NCBI RefSeq assembly: GCF_029433295.1
Contig: NZ_JAQTHV010000003.1
Span: 62,001 to 126,000, forward strand
Reading direction: 5' to 3'
Source: Bifidobacterium sp. ESL0784
GTDB lineage: Bacteria; Actinomycetota; Actinomycetes; Actinomycetales; Bifidobacteriaceae
DNA length: 64,000 bases
The translations under genes and the position numbers were made by a program. Below, piece by piece: positions 46,999 to 55,301 of the stretch (its first letter is position 1; every line of letters starts with the position of its first letter). The notes below the pieces were generated by a model. That model was not told the origin of the DNA. It saw nothing but the letters and a program-made list of their open reading frames with translations, and made no database searches.

Positions 46999-47139
46999 CC
47001 CCTGTCAATCAGCCTTAGGCCGTATGGGGCGGGGATATACAATGTTCGGGACGCTCCTTGGCCGCTCGGCCATGTCTTACGCCCGAACATCGCATATCCC
47101 CACCCCACACTCTGCAAAGAGGAATCTGACTGACAGGGG
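46999..47139 (-). repeat. Large palindromic element, copy C
   Basis: Inner arms 47022-47050 and 47082-47110 form a 29-position stem with four wobble positions around a 31-nt apex holding GGCCGAGCGGCC. Outer 14-bp arms (46999-47012 with 47126-47139, one mismatch) extend it to 141 bp. It lies between the dipeptidase stop and the riboswitch, on the path where the ykoE promoter is expected. No convincing promoter was seen inside. Confidence 0.87.
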
Positions 47140-47167
47140 TCACGGGAGGCAGCTCACAAGCGAATAA

Positions 47168-48535
47168 TTACTTCGCGAGTTTATCCAGAATCAGGGCCTC
47201 GGTGAGGACGTTGTTTTTGAGGCTCGTCAGGTCGATGGACTCGTTGGGGCTGTGGGCGTTGCCTTTGGGGTCCTCGGGCCCGGTCACCAGGACCTGAGCC
47301 TTCGGGAAGATGCGCTGCAGCTCCGGGATGAAGGGGATCGATCCGCCCTCGCCCTTGTTGATCGGGTCGACACCGAACGCCTCGCGCATCGATTCCAGCG
47401 CATCCTGGGTGGCTTCGGCGTTGGGGTCCATGCTCCAGCCCATGCCGGCATCAACCATGGAAACGGAGACTTCGGCGCCGAACGGGGCATGCGAAGTCAG
47501 GAAATCAATGACGGCCTTGGCTGCGGCTTCGGGACGCTGGTTCGGTGCGGTGCGGATGGAAAGACGGAAGCGGGTTTCATTGGCAATGACGTTGAACGAG
47601 CCTTCCACCGGATGCGCGTTGAATCCGATGACCGAAATGCTGGGCTTGGTCCACATGCGCGAGGCCAACGAACCGGTGCCGGCGAAACGGTAGGAATCGA
47701 CCACGGAGGAATCAGCCCGCACGCTGGCCTCGTCCAGATCGCGCTGGAGCCCGCCGACAGGATCGCCACCTTCAAGCCCCGGTATATCAAGCGAACCATC
47801 TTTGTCATACATAGACGCAATCAGCATGGACGACAAGGTGTTCGCGTCGAGAATAGGGCCGCCGAATTGTCCGGAATGCACGGGATGTTCCAACGCCTTC
47901 ACCGTCACATCCAGATCGGTGTTGCCACGAAGGCTGGTGGTGAGGCTGGGGATCTCGGCACTCCAGTTGCCGGAATCGGCCACGATGATGACATCGGAAT
48001 CGAACTCGTCGCGATGAGCCTCGATGAAGGGAATAAAGCTCGGCGAACCCATCTCCTCCTCACCCTCGATGAAGACCTTGATATTGACCTTGAGATCGTC
48101 ACCCAACGCATGCAACGCGCCGGAATGGATGGCGATGCCGCCGCCATCATCGGTCGCGCCGCGTCCGTAAAGACGGCCATCTACCTCTGTGGCCACAAAT
48201 GGGTCGGTATCCCATACCGAGGCATCCGGCACCGGCTGGACATCGTGATGCGCATATAGCAATACGGTGGGCGCAGCGGGATCGACGATCTTGGAACCAA
48301 TCACCTCGAAGGCTCCAGGGGTGCCGTCAGGGTTCTTCGACTGCGCTACTTTCGTGTCCACCCCGCGCTCGCGGAGTTCATCGGCCACGAATTGCGCTGA
48401 GCGACGCATGTGCTCGCCGGTGATGCCTTCGGCGGAAACGGATTTCAGCGCGACCTTCTTGCTCAACAAGTCGACAATACGGTCAAAATCGGCGTCCACC
48501 CGTGAACGCAGTTCTTCCTTACTCAATGCAGCCAT
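47168..48535 (-). CDS. M20 family metallodipeptidase
   Basis: A 455-residue zinc peptidase. Metal ligands are visible in YAHHDVQPVP (His, then Asp), GRGATDDGGG (bridging Asp), EGEEEMGS (Glu pair, catalytic base) and the final NAHSPNES (His). The lid/dimerisation domain spans about 190-330. No signal peptide. It probably hydrolyses imported dipeptides. AAAGGAG is 6 nt before ATG. It is divergent from the DUF3043 gene. Confidence 0.93.
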   Translation of the reverse strand: MAALSKEELRSRVDADFDRIVDLLSKKVALKSVSAEGITGEHMRRSAQFVADELRERGVDTKVAQSKNPDGTPGAFEVIGSKIVDPAAPTVLLYAHHDVQPVPDASVWDTDPFVATEVDGRLYGRGATDDGGGIAIHSGALHALGDDLKVNIKVFIEGEEEMGSPSFIPFIEAHRDEFDSDVIIVADSGNWSAEIPSLTTSLRGNTDLDVTVKALEHPVHSGQFGGPILDANTLSSMLIASMYDKDGSLDIPGLEGGDPVGGLQRDLDEASVRADSSVVDSYRFAGTGSLASRMWTKPSISVIGFNAHPVEGSFNVIANETRFRLSIRTAPNQRPEAAAKAVIDFLTSHAPFGAEVSVSMVDAGMGWSMDPNAEATQDALESMREAFGVDPINKGEGGSIPFIPELQRIFPKAQVLVTGPEDPKGNAHSPNESIDLTSLKNNVLTEALILDKLAK

Positions 48536-48675
48536 GTCATGCTCCTTTCAGACTTGTTCATTCATCTCGATAATCACACAGACCCGAGAAAAACGCGGAG
48601 GAATCTCCGAAAAACTGCTTCAATAGCCTCTATTTCCCCGTTTCCGGCGTCGATACTTTCCCCTAATCTCAAACT

Positions 48676-49296
48676 ATGAAATGGAATCCCTTCAGCAAGG
48701 ACAAGGACAAGGAAGCGGCGCAGAAATCCGTCGATTCCACATTGAAAGAACCTGAGGAACAGGAAAGCAAAGGCCGTCCGACACCCAAGCGCAAAGTCGC
48801 CGAGGAACGCAACCTGCATCCCATCGTTCCCAAGAACCGAAAGGCCGATCGCAAGGCCGCCAAAGAGCGCATCAAGAAAAAGGAAGACGAACAGTACGAT
48901 GCCATGAGGACCGGCGATGTGGCTCATATGCCGCGCGTCGAGCGCGATCCGGCGCATATTTACGTTCGTGATTACGTCGACGCCCGTTTCAATCTCGCCG
49001 AATACTTCGTCCCGGTGATTTTCGCCGTCATGGTCTTCGGCATCATCATCTCTGTCAAATGGCCGGCGCTCTATATGCCGATTCTCCTGTCGTCATATGT
49101 CTATCTGATTGTGGCGATCATTGACATCGTCGTGATGTGGCACAAACTCAAAAAGAAACTCATCGAAAAGTTCGGTGAAAAATCCGTGGGCAAGGGCACG
49201 CGTATGGGTTCCTACGCTTGGGGTCGTGCTCTTCAGCTGCGTCGCTGGCGCATTCCGAAGCCGACATCAAAGAAACGCGGCAACTGGCCGAAGTAA
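48676..49296 (+). CDS. DUF3043 family membrane protein
   Basis: A 206-residue protein. Residues 1-85 are highly charged (many Lys and Glu), then RDPAHIYVRDYVDARFNLAEYF precedes two membrane helices (PVIFAVMVFGIIIS and MPILLSSYVYLIVAIIDIVVM). The tail is basic. This is the DUF3043 pattern of actinobacteria. A terminator hairpin follows. Function is not known. Confidence 0.85.
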   Translation: MKWNPFSKDKDKEAAQKSVDSTLKEPEEQESKGRPTPKRKVAEERNLHPIVPKNRKADRKAAKERIKKKEDEQYDAMRTGDVAHMPRVERDPAHIYVRDYVDARFNLAEYFVPVIFAVMVFGIIISVKWPALYMPILLSSYVYLIVAIIDIVVMWHKLKKKLIEKFGEKSVGKGTRMGSYAWGRALQLRRWRIPKPTSKKRGNWPK

Positions 49297-49325
49297 AGCT
49301 GCCTGTGCCTGTTTTACGCAAGAAG

Positions 49326-49370
49326 CGCCTTTGCTGCATTCATCGGATGCGAGCGAAGGCGTTTTGTTTT
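49326..49370 (+). terminator. Intrinsic terminator after the DUF3043 gene
   Basis: CGCCTT (49326-49331) pairs with AAGGCG (49356-49361), continued inward by GCTGCAT/ATGCGAGC with a bulge. GTTTTGTTTT follows. Confidence 0.8.
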
Positions 49371-49443
49371 CTTTCATGCAGTCGTCAAGCCCGGCACTCC
49401 TCGTTTCAACGCTATTATCGGATAATCTAATCTTGGAGCAATT

Positions 49444-50892
49444 ATGCACAATACACATGTCGACATTGCCATCATCGGCGGTGGGCCCGGCGGATACGCC
49501 ACGGCACTGCGGGCAAGCGAGCTGGGACTTTCAGTCGTTCTGATCAATCGTGAAGAGAGGCTTGGCGGCACCTGCCTCAACCGCGGATGCATTCCTTCCA
49601 AAGCTCTTATCGCCGCGTCCCGTGCGATCGGCAACGTCAGTGACGCGAAACGCATGGGCATCAACGCAAGCATCGAGGGCATCGATTTTGCCAAACTGAA
49701 CGATTTCAAGAACAAGACGGTCAGCACTATGACCGATGGTCTCGCGTCATTGCTTGCTTCGAGAAAAGTGACTGTGATCAACGGTGAAGCTTCGATTGTT
49801 GAGAATCATCATGTCAGAATACAAATCGACGAAACGCAAATCGAAGGCGGTGCTTTCGTCGAGATCACGGCCGACAACATCGTCGTAGCCACAGGCTCAC
49901 GGCCTCGTCCGTTGCCGGGCCATCGGTTTGAAGGCCCCCTGATCGACTCGACGCAAGCACTCAACCAGCCACGATTCCCAGAATCAGCGGTCATCGTCGG
50001 GGCCGGTGCCGTGGCTGTGGAATTCGCTTCGATGTGGAATGCCTCAGGCACAGACGTGACCCTGCTGATCCGACACGAACGCGTGCTTTCCCATCTGCAC
50101 CGCCGCACCTCGATGGCACTGACCCGGTCGCTGGCCAAAAACGGAGTGAATATCGTCACCCACAGCCACATCACCGACATCAAAAACACACCAGACAAAA
50201 CAGGAGCGATTGTCGGCTATTCCACCGAAAAGGACAAGACCCGCCGCCAACTGCATGCCGACGTCGTATTGGCCGCCATCGGTCGCGATCCCAATACCGA
50301 CGCCGGTTGGTTGAGCGATGCAGGCATCGAACTCGATGAATACGGCATGGTGAAAACCGACGATTTCGGGCGTACCACCCAACCCGGAATCTGGGCGGTG
50401 GGCGATATCACGCAAGGCCCTGCCCTCGCCTACCGGGCTTTCGAACAAGGCATCGTCATCGCCGAATCCATCGCAGGACGCAATCCTCAACCGGTCGACG
50501 ACAACACGGTCCCCGAAGTCGTCTTCTCCACCCCGGAATTTGCCTGTGTGGGAATGACGATGGAACAGGCGAAAGCCAATCCCGATATCATCGAGCCCAA
50601 AGAGACCGCCTACCCGATGATGGGCAATGCCCGTGTCCTCATGAGCGGAGAGGCCGCGTCGATGTCAATCATCTCAGGCTCATATAGCGACAAACCTGAG
50701 ACCCCAGTGGTCCTCGGAGTTCACATGCTCGCTCCGGATGCAGGTGACCTGATTGCCGAGGCGGAACAACTGGTCGGCAACCGTGTACCGCTGAGCGATG
50801 CCGCACGTCTCATTCACCCCCACCCCACCTTCAGCGAGGCCTTTGGCGAGGCCCTGCTCAAAGCCGACGGACGGCCATTACACACCAGATAA
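49444..50892 (+). CDS. lpdA: Dihydrolipoyl dehydrogenase (or related disulfide oxidoreductase)
   Basis: A 482-residue FAD/NAD disulfide oxidoreductase. FAD loop IIGGGPGGYAT, redox Cys pair GGTCLNRGCIPSK (Cys44, Cys49), NAD loop IVGAGAVAVEFA, and the interface HPHPTFSEAF with the catalytic His-Glu pair. No lipoyl domain or E2/glycine-cleavage genes adjoin it. Bifidobacteria generally lack pyruvate dehydrogenase, so the partner is uncertain. There is no strong SD directly before ATG 49444 (TTGGAGCAATT, GGAG about 5 nt away). Confidence 0.92.
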   Translation: MHNTHVDIAIIGGGPGGYATALRASELGLSVVLINREERLGGTCLNRGCIPSKALIAASRAIGNVSDAKRMGINASIEGIDFAKLNDFKNKTVSTMTDGLASLLASRKVTVINGEASIVENHHVRIQIDETQIEGGAFVEITADNIVVATGSRPRPLPGHRFEGPLIDSTQALNQPRFPESAVIVGAGAVAVEFASMWNASGTDVTLLIRHERVLSHLHRRTSMALTRSLAKNGVNIVTHSHITDIKNTPDKTGAIVGYSTEKDKTRRQLHADVVLAAIGRDPNTDAGWLSDAGIELDEYGMVKTDDFGRTTQPGIWAVGDITQGPALAYRAFEQGIVIAESIAGRNPQPVDDNTVPEVVFSTPEFACVGMTMEQAKANPDIIEPKETAYPMMGNARVLMSGEAASMSIISGSYSDKPETPVVLGVHMLAPDAGDLIAEAEQLVGNRVPLSDAARLIHPHPTFSEAFGEALLKADGRPLHTR

Positions 50893-50930
50893 ACCCCGTC
50901 AACCTGTATCGGATTTTTCGGATAAGTGAT

Positions 50931-50958
50931 GCAACCACGTGTTTTGCGTCGCAACCAC
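50931..50958 (+). promoter_or_regulatory. Direct repeat upstream of the DUF4191 gene
   Basis: GCAACCAC occurs at 50931-50938 and 50951-50958, exactly 20 bp apart, in the promoter region. This could be a binding site for a regulator contacting the same face of the helix. The regulator is unknown. Confidence 0.35.
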
Positions 50959-51013
50959 TCCCTAAAATTGTGACTTAGTTTGTTCGTGCCCGTCAATACA
51001 AGTGAGGAAGTCG

Positions 51014-51808
51014 ATGGCCAAAGAGAAAAAGGCGAAGAAAGACAAGAAAAAAGGCCTGAAAGTCATCAATCAGATTCGCCAAATCTATAAGTACACCTAT
51101 GCGGAAGACAAGCTGCTTCCATGGCTATTGGCCGGCGCCTTCCTGCTGCCTGTCGTGGTCTGCGTCGTCATCGGCCTGCTGCTTCACTGGGGCTGGCTTA
51201 CTTGGATTCTCATGCTCATCCTGGTAGTGATGATCGGTGTGCTGCTCTTCACCATGACCCTGACGAACCGCGCCGACAAAGTCGGCTATACCAAGCTCGA
51301 AGGCAAGCCGGGTGCCGCAATCAGCGTTCTCGGCAGCATCAACAAGGCCGGTTACAGCTTCCCGGAAACACCGGTATGGATCGATCCCAAGACCAAAGAC
51401 GCGATCTGGCGCGGAACCGGATACAACGGCGTCTATCTGCTGGCCGAAGGAAATGAAAGCCGCACAAGGCGACCCCTGGAACGTCAGAAGCAGGCCATCA
51501 AGAGCGTGACCGCCGGAAGCGACATCCCCATTTTCTCCATTTCCATAGGTACCGGAGAGGGGCAGGTACGTCTTAAGGATCTGCGCAAGACCGTGCTCAA
51601 ATGCAAAAGCTATGAGACCATCGAACACAGATTCGGCTTCATGGACAAGATTCATCCACGCCATCGCTTCATACTGACCAAAGACGAGCTGGATACGCTC
51701 AACGGCCGTTTGCGCACACTGCAGGAGAAGCGAGGCCTTGGCATTCCCAAGGGCATGGATCCCACTCGCCCTCAGCATATCAGTCGCAGAGCCATGCGCG
51801 GCCGGTGA
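51014..51808 (+). CDS. DUF4191 family membrane protein
   Basis: A 264-residue protein with a Lys-rich head (MAKEKKAKKDKKKG), two adjacent membrane helices (about 40-60 and 65-85) and a cytoplasmic domain with LGSINKAGYSF and TDLR-like strands. DUF4191 proteins are found near glnA in actinobacteria, as here. GAGGAAG lies 3-4 nt before ATG 51014. Own terminator follows. Role unknown. Confidence 0.85.
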   Translation: MAKEKKAKKDKKKGLKVINQIRQIYKYTYAEDKLLPWLLAGAFLLPVVVCVVIGLLLHWGWLTWILMLILVVMIGVLLFTMTLTNRADKVGYTKLEGKPGAAISVLGSINKAGYSFPETPVWIDPKTKDAIWRGTGYNGVYLLAEGNESRTRRPLERQKQAIKSVTAGSDIPIFSISIGTGEGQVRLKDLRKTVLKCKSYETIEHRFGFMDKIHPRHRFILTKDELDTLNGRLRTLQEKRGLGIPKGMDPTRPQHISRRAMRGR

Positions 51809-51812
51809 TCTT

Positions 51813-51846
51813 ATCCTCTCGTGACCACATCGCGAGAGGATTTTTC
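51813..51846 (+). terminator. Intrinsic terminator between the DUF4191 gene and glnA
   Basis: ATCCTCTCG (51813-51821) pairs with CGAGAGGAT (51833-51841), 9 bp, followed by TTTTC. Confidence 0.85.
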
Positions 51847-51993
51847 ATATTGCATCATCTATAAAAACCACAAAAATAAACGATTTTCAATGAAAAGCCG
51901 CCGTCCGAAACATATTCGTAACCCAACAGACGACATGTGGAAACTCATTACCTTACACTTGGACATTGTTAGCACAACGAAAGGAGCGGTCCA

Positions 51994-53430
51994 TTGACTG
52001 CACTCGAAACGAAGGAAGACCTCGAAGCCCTCATCAACACGGAAGGTGTGGAATACATCTCCGTGCGCTTCACTGACCTGCTGGGCGGCCAGCAGCACTT
52101 CACCGTACCGGCGAGTGAATTCCTGAAAGACGCATTCACCGACGGCGAGCCGTTCGACGGTTCCTCCATCCGCGGTTTCCAGGCCATCGAGAACTCCGAC
52201 ATGAAGCTCGTGCCAGACGTTTCCACGGCGTTCCTCGACCCGTTCCGCAAGCACAAGACGCTCGTTGTCTCGCACTCCGTGGTGGATCCGATCACCATGG
52301 AGCCGTATTCCCGTGATCCTCGTCAGGTCGCCTCGAAGGCCGAAGCCTACATCAAGTCGACTGGCGTGGCCGACACCGCCTGCTTCGCTCCCGAAGCCGA
52401 ATTCTTCCTCTTCGATTCCGTCCGTTATGAGAACACGATGCAGCGTTCCTTCTACGAGGTCGATTCCGTGGAGGCACCGTGGAACACCGGTGCCGAAGTC
52501 GAAGCCGACGGTTCCGCCAACATCGGTTTCAAGAACCGCGTCAAGGGCGGCTACTTCCCGCCGGCTCCGCAGGACCACAACCAGGACCTGCGTGACGACA
52601 TGGTCGCCAACCTGCAGAAGGTCGGACTGATTCTTGAGCGCAGCCACCACGAGGTCGGCGGCGCAGGCCAGCAGGAAATCAACTACCGCTTCAACACACT
52701 GACACACGCCGGTGATGACCTGCAGAAGTACAAGTACGTCGTCCACGAGACCGCTTTTGAGGCGGGTAAGGCCGTGACCTTCATGCCCAAGCCCATCGCA
52801 GGTGACAACGGCACCGGCATGCATTGCCACCAGTCGCTGTGGAAGGACGGCAAGCCGCTCTTCTACGATGAGAATGGCTATGGCGGTCTTTCCGATATCG
52901 CTCGCTGGTACATCGGCGGCCTCATCAAGCACGCTTCCTCGGTGCTCGCCTTCACCAATCCGTCGCTCAACTCCTACAAGCGTCTGGTGCCCGGCTATGA
53001 AGCCCCGACGAACCTCGTCTACTCGGCGCGCAACCGCTCGGCCGCCATCCGCATCCCGTTCGCCGGCACCGCTCCTGCGGCCAAGCGCATCGAGTTCCGC
53101 GTTCCCGATCCTTCCTGCAACCCGTTCCTCGCCTTCTCTGCCCAGCTGATGGCAGGCATGGATGGCGTCCTGAACCACATCGAGCCTCCGGCCCCTGTCG
53201 ACAAGGACGTTTACGAACTTCCGCCGGAAGAGCTGGACAACATGAAGCATGTCCCTGCCTCCCTTGATGAAGCCTTGGATGCTCTCGAAGAGGACAACGA
53301 CTTCCTGACCGCCGGCGACGTCTTCACCAACGATCTTATCGAGACTTGGGTCTCCCTGAAGCGCGACGAGATCGACCAGCAGCGCCTGGCTCCGACCCCG
53401 CTCGAGTATGAGCTCTACTTCAATTGCTGA
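51994..53430 (+). CDS. glnA: Glutamine synthetase, type I
   Basis: A 478-residue ammonia-assimilating enzyme. It has [16 protein letters not shown], the metal/ATP region [27 protein letters not shown] and a tail with [10 protein letters not shown], where the Tyr corresponds to the adenylylation site of GSI-beta enzymes. The start codon is TTG, with AAAGGAG 7 nt upstream; no ATG or GTG fits better. It is monocistronic with a strong terminator. Confidence 0.96.
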   Translation: MTALETKEDLEALINTEGVEYISVRFTDLLGGQQHFTVPASEFLKDAFTDGEPFDGSSIRGFQAIENSDMKLVPDVSTAFLDPFRKHKTLVVSHSVVDPITMEPYSRDPRQVASKAEAYIKSTGVADTACFAPEAEFFLFDSVRYENTMQRSFYEVDSVEAPWNTGAEVEADGSANIGFKNRVKGGYFPPAPQDHNQDLRDDMVANLQKVGLILERSHHEVGGAGQQEINYRFNTLTHAGDDLQKYKYVVHETAFEAGKAVTFMPKPIAGDNGTGMHCHQSLWKDGKPLFYDENGYGGLSDIARWYIGGLIKHASSVLAFTNPSLNSYKRLVPGYEAPTNLVYSARNRSAAIRIPFAGTAPAAKRIEFRVPDPSCNPFLAFSAQLMAGMDGVLNHIEPPAPVDKDVYELPPEELDNMKHVPASLDEALDALEEDNDFLTAGDVFTNDLIETWVSLKRDEIDQQRLAPTPLEYELYFNC

Positions 53431-53465
53431 GATTCTTCAAGTCCTAAGGTCTAAGGACTGAGATT

Positions 53466-53517
53466 CATGATAAAAGGTTGCCCCATCACCATCCTGATGC
53501 GGCAACCTTTTATCATG
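53466..53517 (+). terminator. Strong terminator after glnA
   Basis: A perfect 17-bp stem (53466-53482 with 53501-53517) contains CCTTTTATC in its 3' arm. A small inner CATC/GATG pairing is possible. Confidence 0.85.
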
Positions 53518-53545
53518 GACAAATTCCATCCCTGGTATGCAAGAT

Positions 53546-53574
53546 TTGCTAGATTAGTCCATAGTATTTATAAT
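53546..53574 (+). promoter_or_regulatory. Promoter of the zinc-ribbon membrane protein gene
   Basis: TTGCTA (53546-53551), a 17-bp spacer, and a consensus TATAAT (53569-53574). A hairpin AAGCTG-ATC-CAGCTT (53595-53609) lies in the leader just before the SD. Confidence 0.7.
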
Positions 53575-53625
53575 CTGATAATTATTGTCAAATAAAGCTG
53601 ATCCAGCTTAAAAGAGGGGCCAATC

Positions 53626-54534
53626 TTGAGATTCTGCACCAATTGCGGAAAGCCATTGTCCGAAGACAAAGAGCTCTGTCAAAACTGTGGGGCCAAACAA
53701 CCCAAAACACCGAAACAGGCGACGCCCATTCCAATCCCGCCTCAGTCAAATTCCCTCGACGACGACTTGCAAAATCATCCCCATGATAGTTCAACCCAAT
53801 CGGATGACACCGGACACACCATTATCGAACAGACGGAGTCAGGCCAATCCCAATCAGACAAACGCTGCGACCCCAGCGGCACGGATACGAAGAAAACCAG
53901 CCGACGCGTCATCATAGCCATCATTGCAGCGGTTGTGGCACTCGTTGTGTTGCTCGTGGCCTTCCTGATTCTAAAACCCATCGCTAGTCGTGCCAAGCTC
54001 GACGGCACAACTGGGGCACCGACTGGCACATGGTCAATGAATATCAAGGCACGCGGGGCTTCAATCAAAGCCATAAAGGTCAAAGTGGAACCGGACGGCA
54101 ACACGCAACTGGACATCCTCAACAAGCCGACGGCCACAGGGAAATTGGTGTCAGAGAAGTCTGATGCGACACAAATCACCTATGATGTCCAGAATCTTAC
54201 TGCACTCGACGGCAGATTGGCTGGCATGGCGCAGCATACCTCCGCTTCGATTACCATCCCCCGAAAAGGAATAGAGGGCACCTGGAAAATTCAAATGCAG
54301 CTCAATGGCTCCATTCCCATCGATTACGCCATGAATGTCCGCAAAAACAACACCATTCTGTTCACATGGAAGAACCCTCTACAGTCAGGCTCCACCAACG
54401 GCAAATGGGAACAAATCGGCGCGAAAGACGGCAAGAAATCATATTCCGTCTCACTACCTACGCAAATCATGCCAATCGACCCCGATCTTCCCACTCTTTA
54501 CGGCACACTTGATTTCGAAATCCCCGATCGCTAA
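53626..54534 (+). CDS. Zinc-ribbon, single-pass membrane protein, unknown
   Basis: A 302-residue protein starting with a zinc ribbon FCTNCGKPLSEDKELCQNCG (two CxxC), a polar linker to about residue 90, one membrane helix (VIIAIIAAVVALVVLLVAFLIL) and an external domain of about 190 residues rich in beta strands and Thr/Lys. The start is TTG with AGAGGGG 6 nt upstream (53613-53619). Similar zinc-ribbon anchored proteins are common in Gram-positives and poorly understood. No partner gene is obvious. Confidence 0.8.
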   Translation: MRFCTNCGKPLSEDKELCQNCGAKQPKTPKQATPIPIPPQSNSLDDDLQNHPHDSSTQSDDTGHTIIEQTESGQSQSDKRCDPSGTDTKKTSRRVIIAIIAAVVALVVLLVAFLILKPIASRAKLDGTTGAPTGTWSMNIKARGASIKAIKVKVEPDGNTQLDILNKPTATGKLVSEKSDATQITYDVQNLTALDGRLAGMAQHTSASITIPRKGIEGTWKIQMQLNGSIPIDYAMNVRKNNTILFTWKNPLQSGSTNGKWEQIGAKDGKKSYSVSLPTQIMPIDPDLPTLYGTLDFEIPDR

Positions 54535-54587
54535 TCACGCCAAAATACAAAGATGACAGTCATATTGTGTCAAGTTGCCGTGCCAGA

Positions 54588-55268
54588 TCATGCACTTGCA
54601 TCTCCGGATACCGTCTCTGATTCCGACTCGATAAGCCCGGCGGCAATAAAGGCCCGCTCATAAATCGCTCGGATGGTTTCCTGCTTGCGCCGGTTATAAT
54701 CCGATACCAACCCTCCCACAGCAGTGGTACGGCTCGCCGCCTCGCGTTTCACGGCAAGATAGAGGTTCCGATCATCGGCATTCCGCCGAAGCCAGTTACG
54801 GAATATGAGATGCCTCATGGCCTCAGGCGATCCCAGCGACCACACATGCAGGTTACACGCTGGGACGTCACCGTGAAACATACGATGCCCGTACCACCAC
54901 GGTTCTCGGATAACCAGCCGGAATCCGGCCTTCTCGAGTGCGGGAACGTACATGCCTTCAGCGTCGGAATCAGTAAGAGTGAGATCGATGTCGATCACCG
55001 GCTTGGCGGCCAGACCCGGCACCGAGGTGGAACCGATATGTTCGATCGCCAGCGCGCGAAAGCCAAGAGCCCCAACGATGGACTCCCGCAACTGTTCGAA
55101 AAACGCAGGCCATGAGGAATCGTAGGGTACAACGGCGATATCACGCCGATGTTCCACACCATCGACAAAGGGCGATTGACCTTCGGGGTCAGGGGCATCA
55201 TCAAACGTTACTATGGCCTCTCGGAACGCAGCCGAATTCCACTGACCATTCTGTTGTTTGGTTTCCAT
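54588..55268 (-). CDS. GrpB family protein (UPF0157)
   Basis: A 226-residue protein of the GrpB branch of the nucleotidyltransferase superfamily. Signature: IEHIGSTSVPGLAAKPVIDIDLTL, and NLHVWSLGSPEAMRHLIFRNWLR. It has about 35 extra residues before the domain. Substrate not known. Confidence 0.9.
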   Translation of the reverse strand: METKQQNGQWNSAAFREAIVTFDDAPDPEGQSPFVDGVEHRRDIAVVPYDSSWPAFFEQLRESIVGALGFRALAIEHIGSTSVPGLAAKPVIDIDLTLTDSDAEGMYVPALEKAGFRLVIREPWWYGHRMFHGDVPACNLHVWSLGSPEAMRHLIFRNWLRRNADDRNLYLAVKREAASRTTAVGGLVSDYNRRKQETIRAIYERAFIAAGLIESESETVSGDASA

Positions 55269-55301
55269 AACACTTTCCCTGTATCTACCTTCGAGAAGAC
55301 T

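Noticed and set aside
47004..47009. TTGACA as a -35 for the riboswitch operon
   Set aside because: No acceptable -10 at 16-18 bp, and the hexamer belongs to the outer arm of palindrome C.
51859..53250. 463-codon minus-strand frame
   Set aside because: Antisense of glnA; caused by codon bias at high GC.
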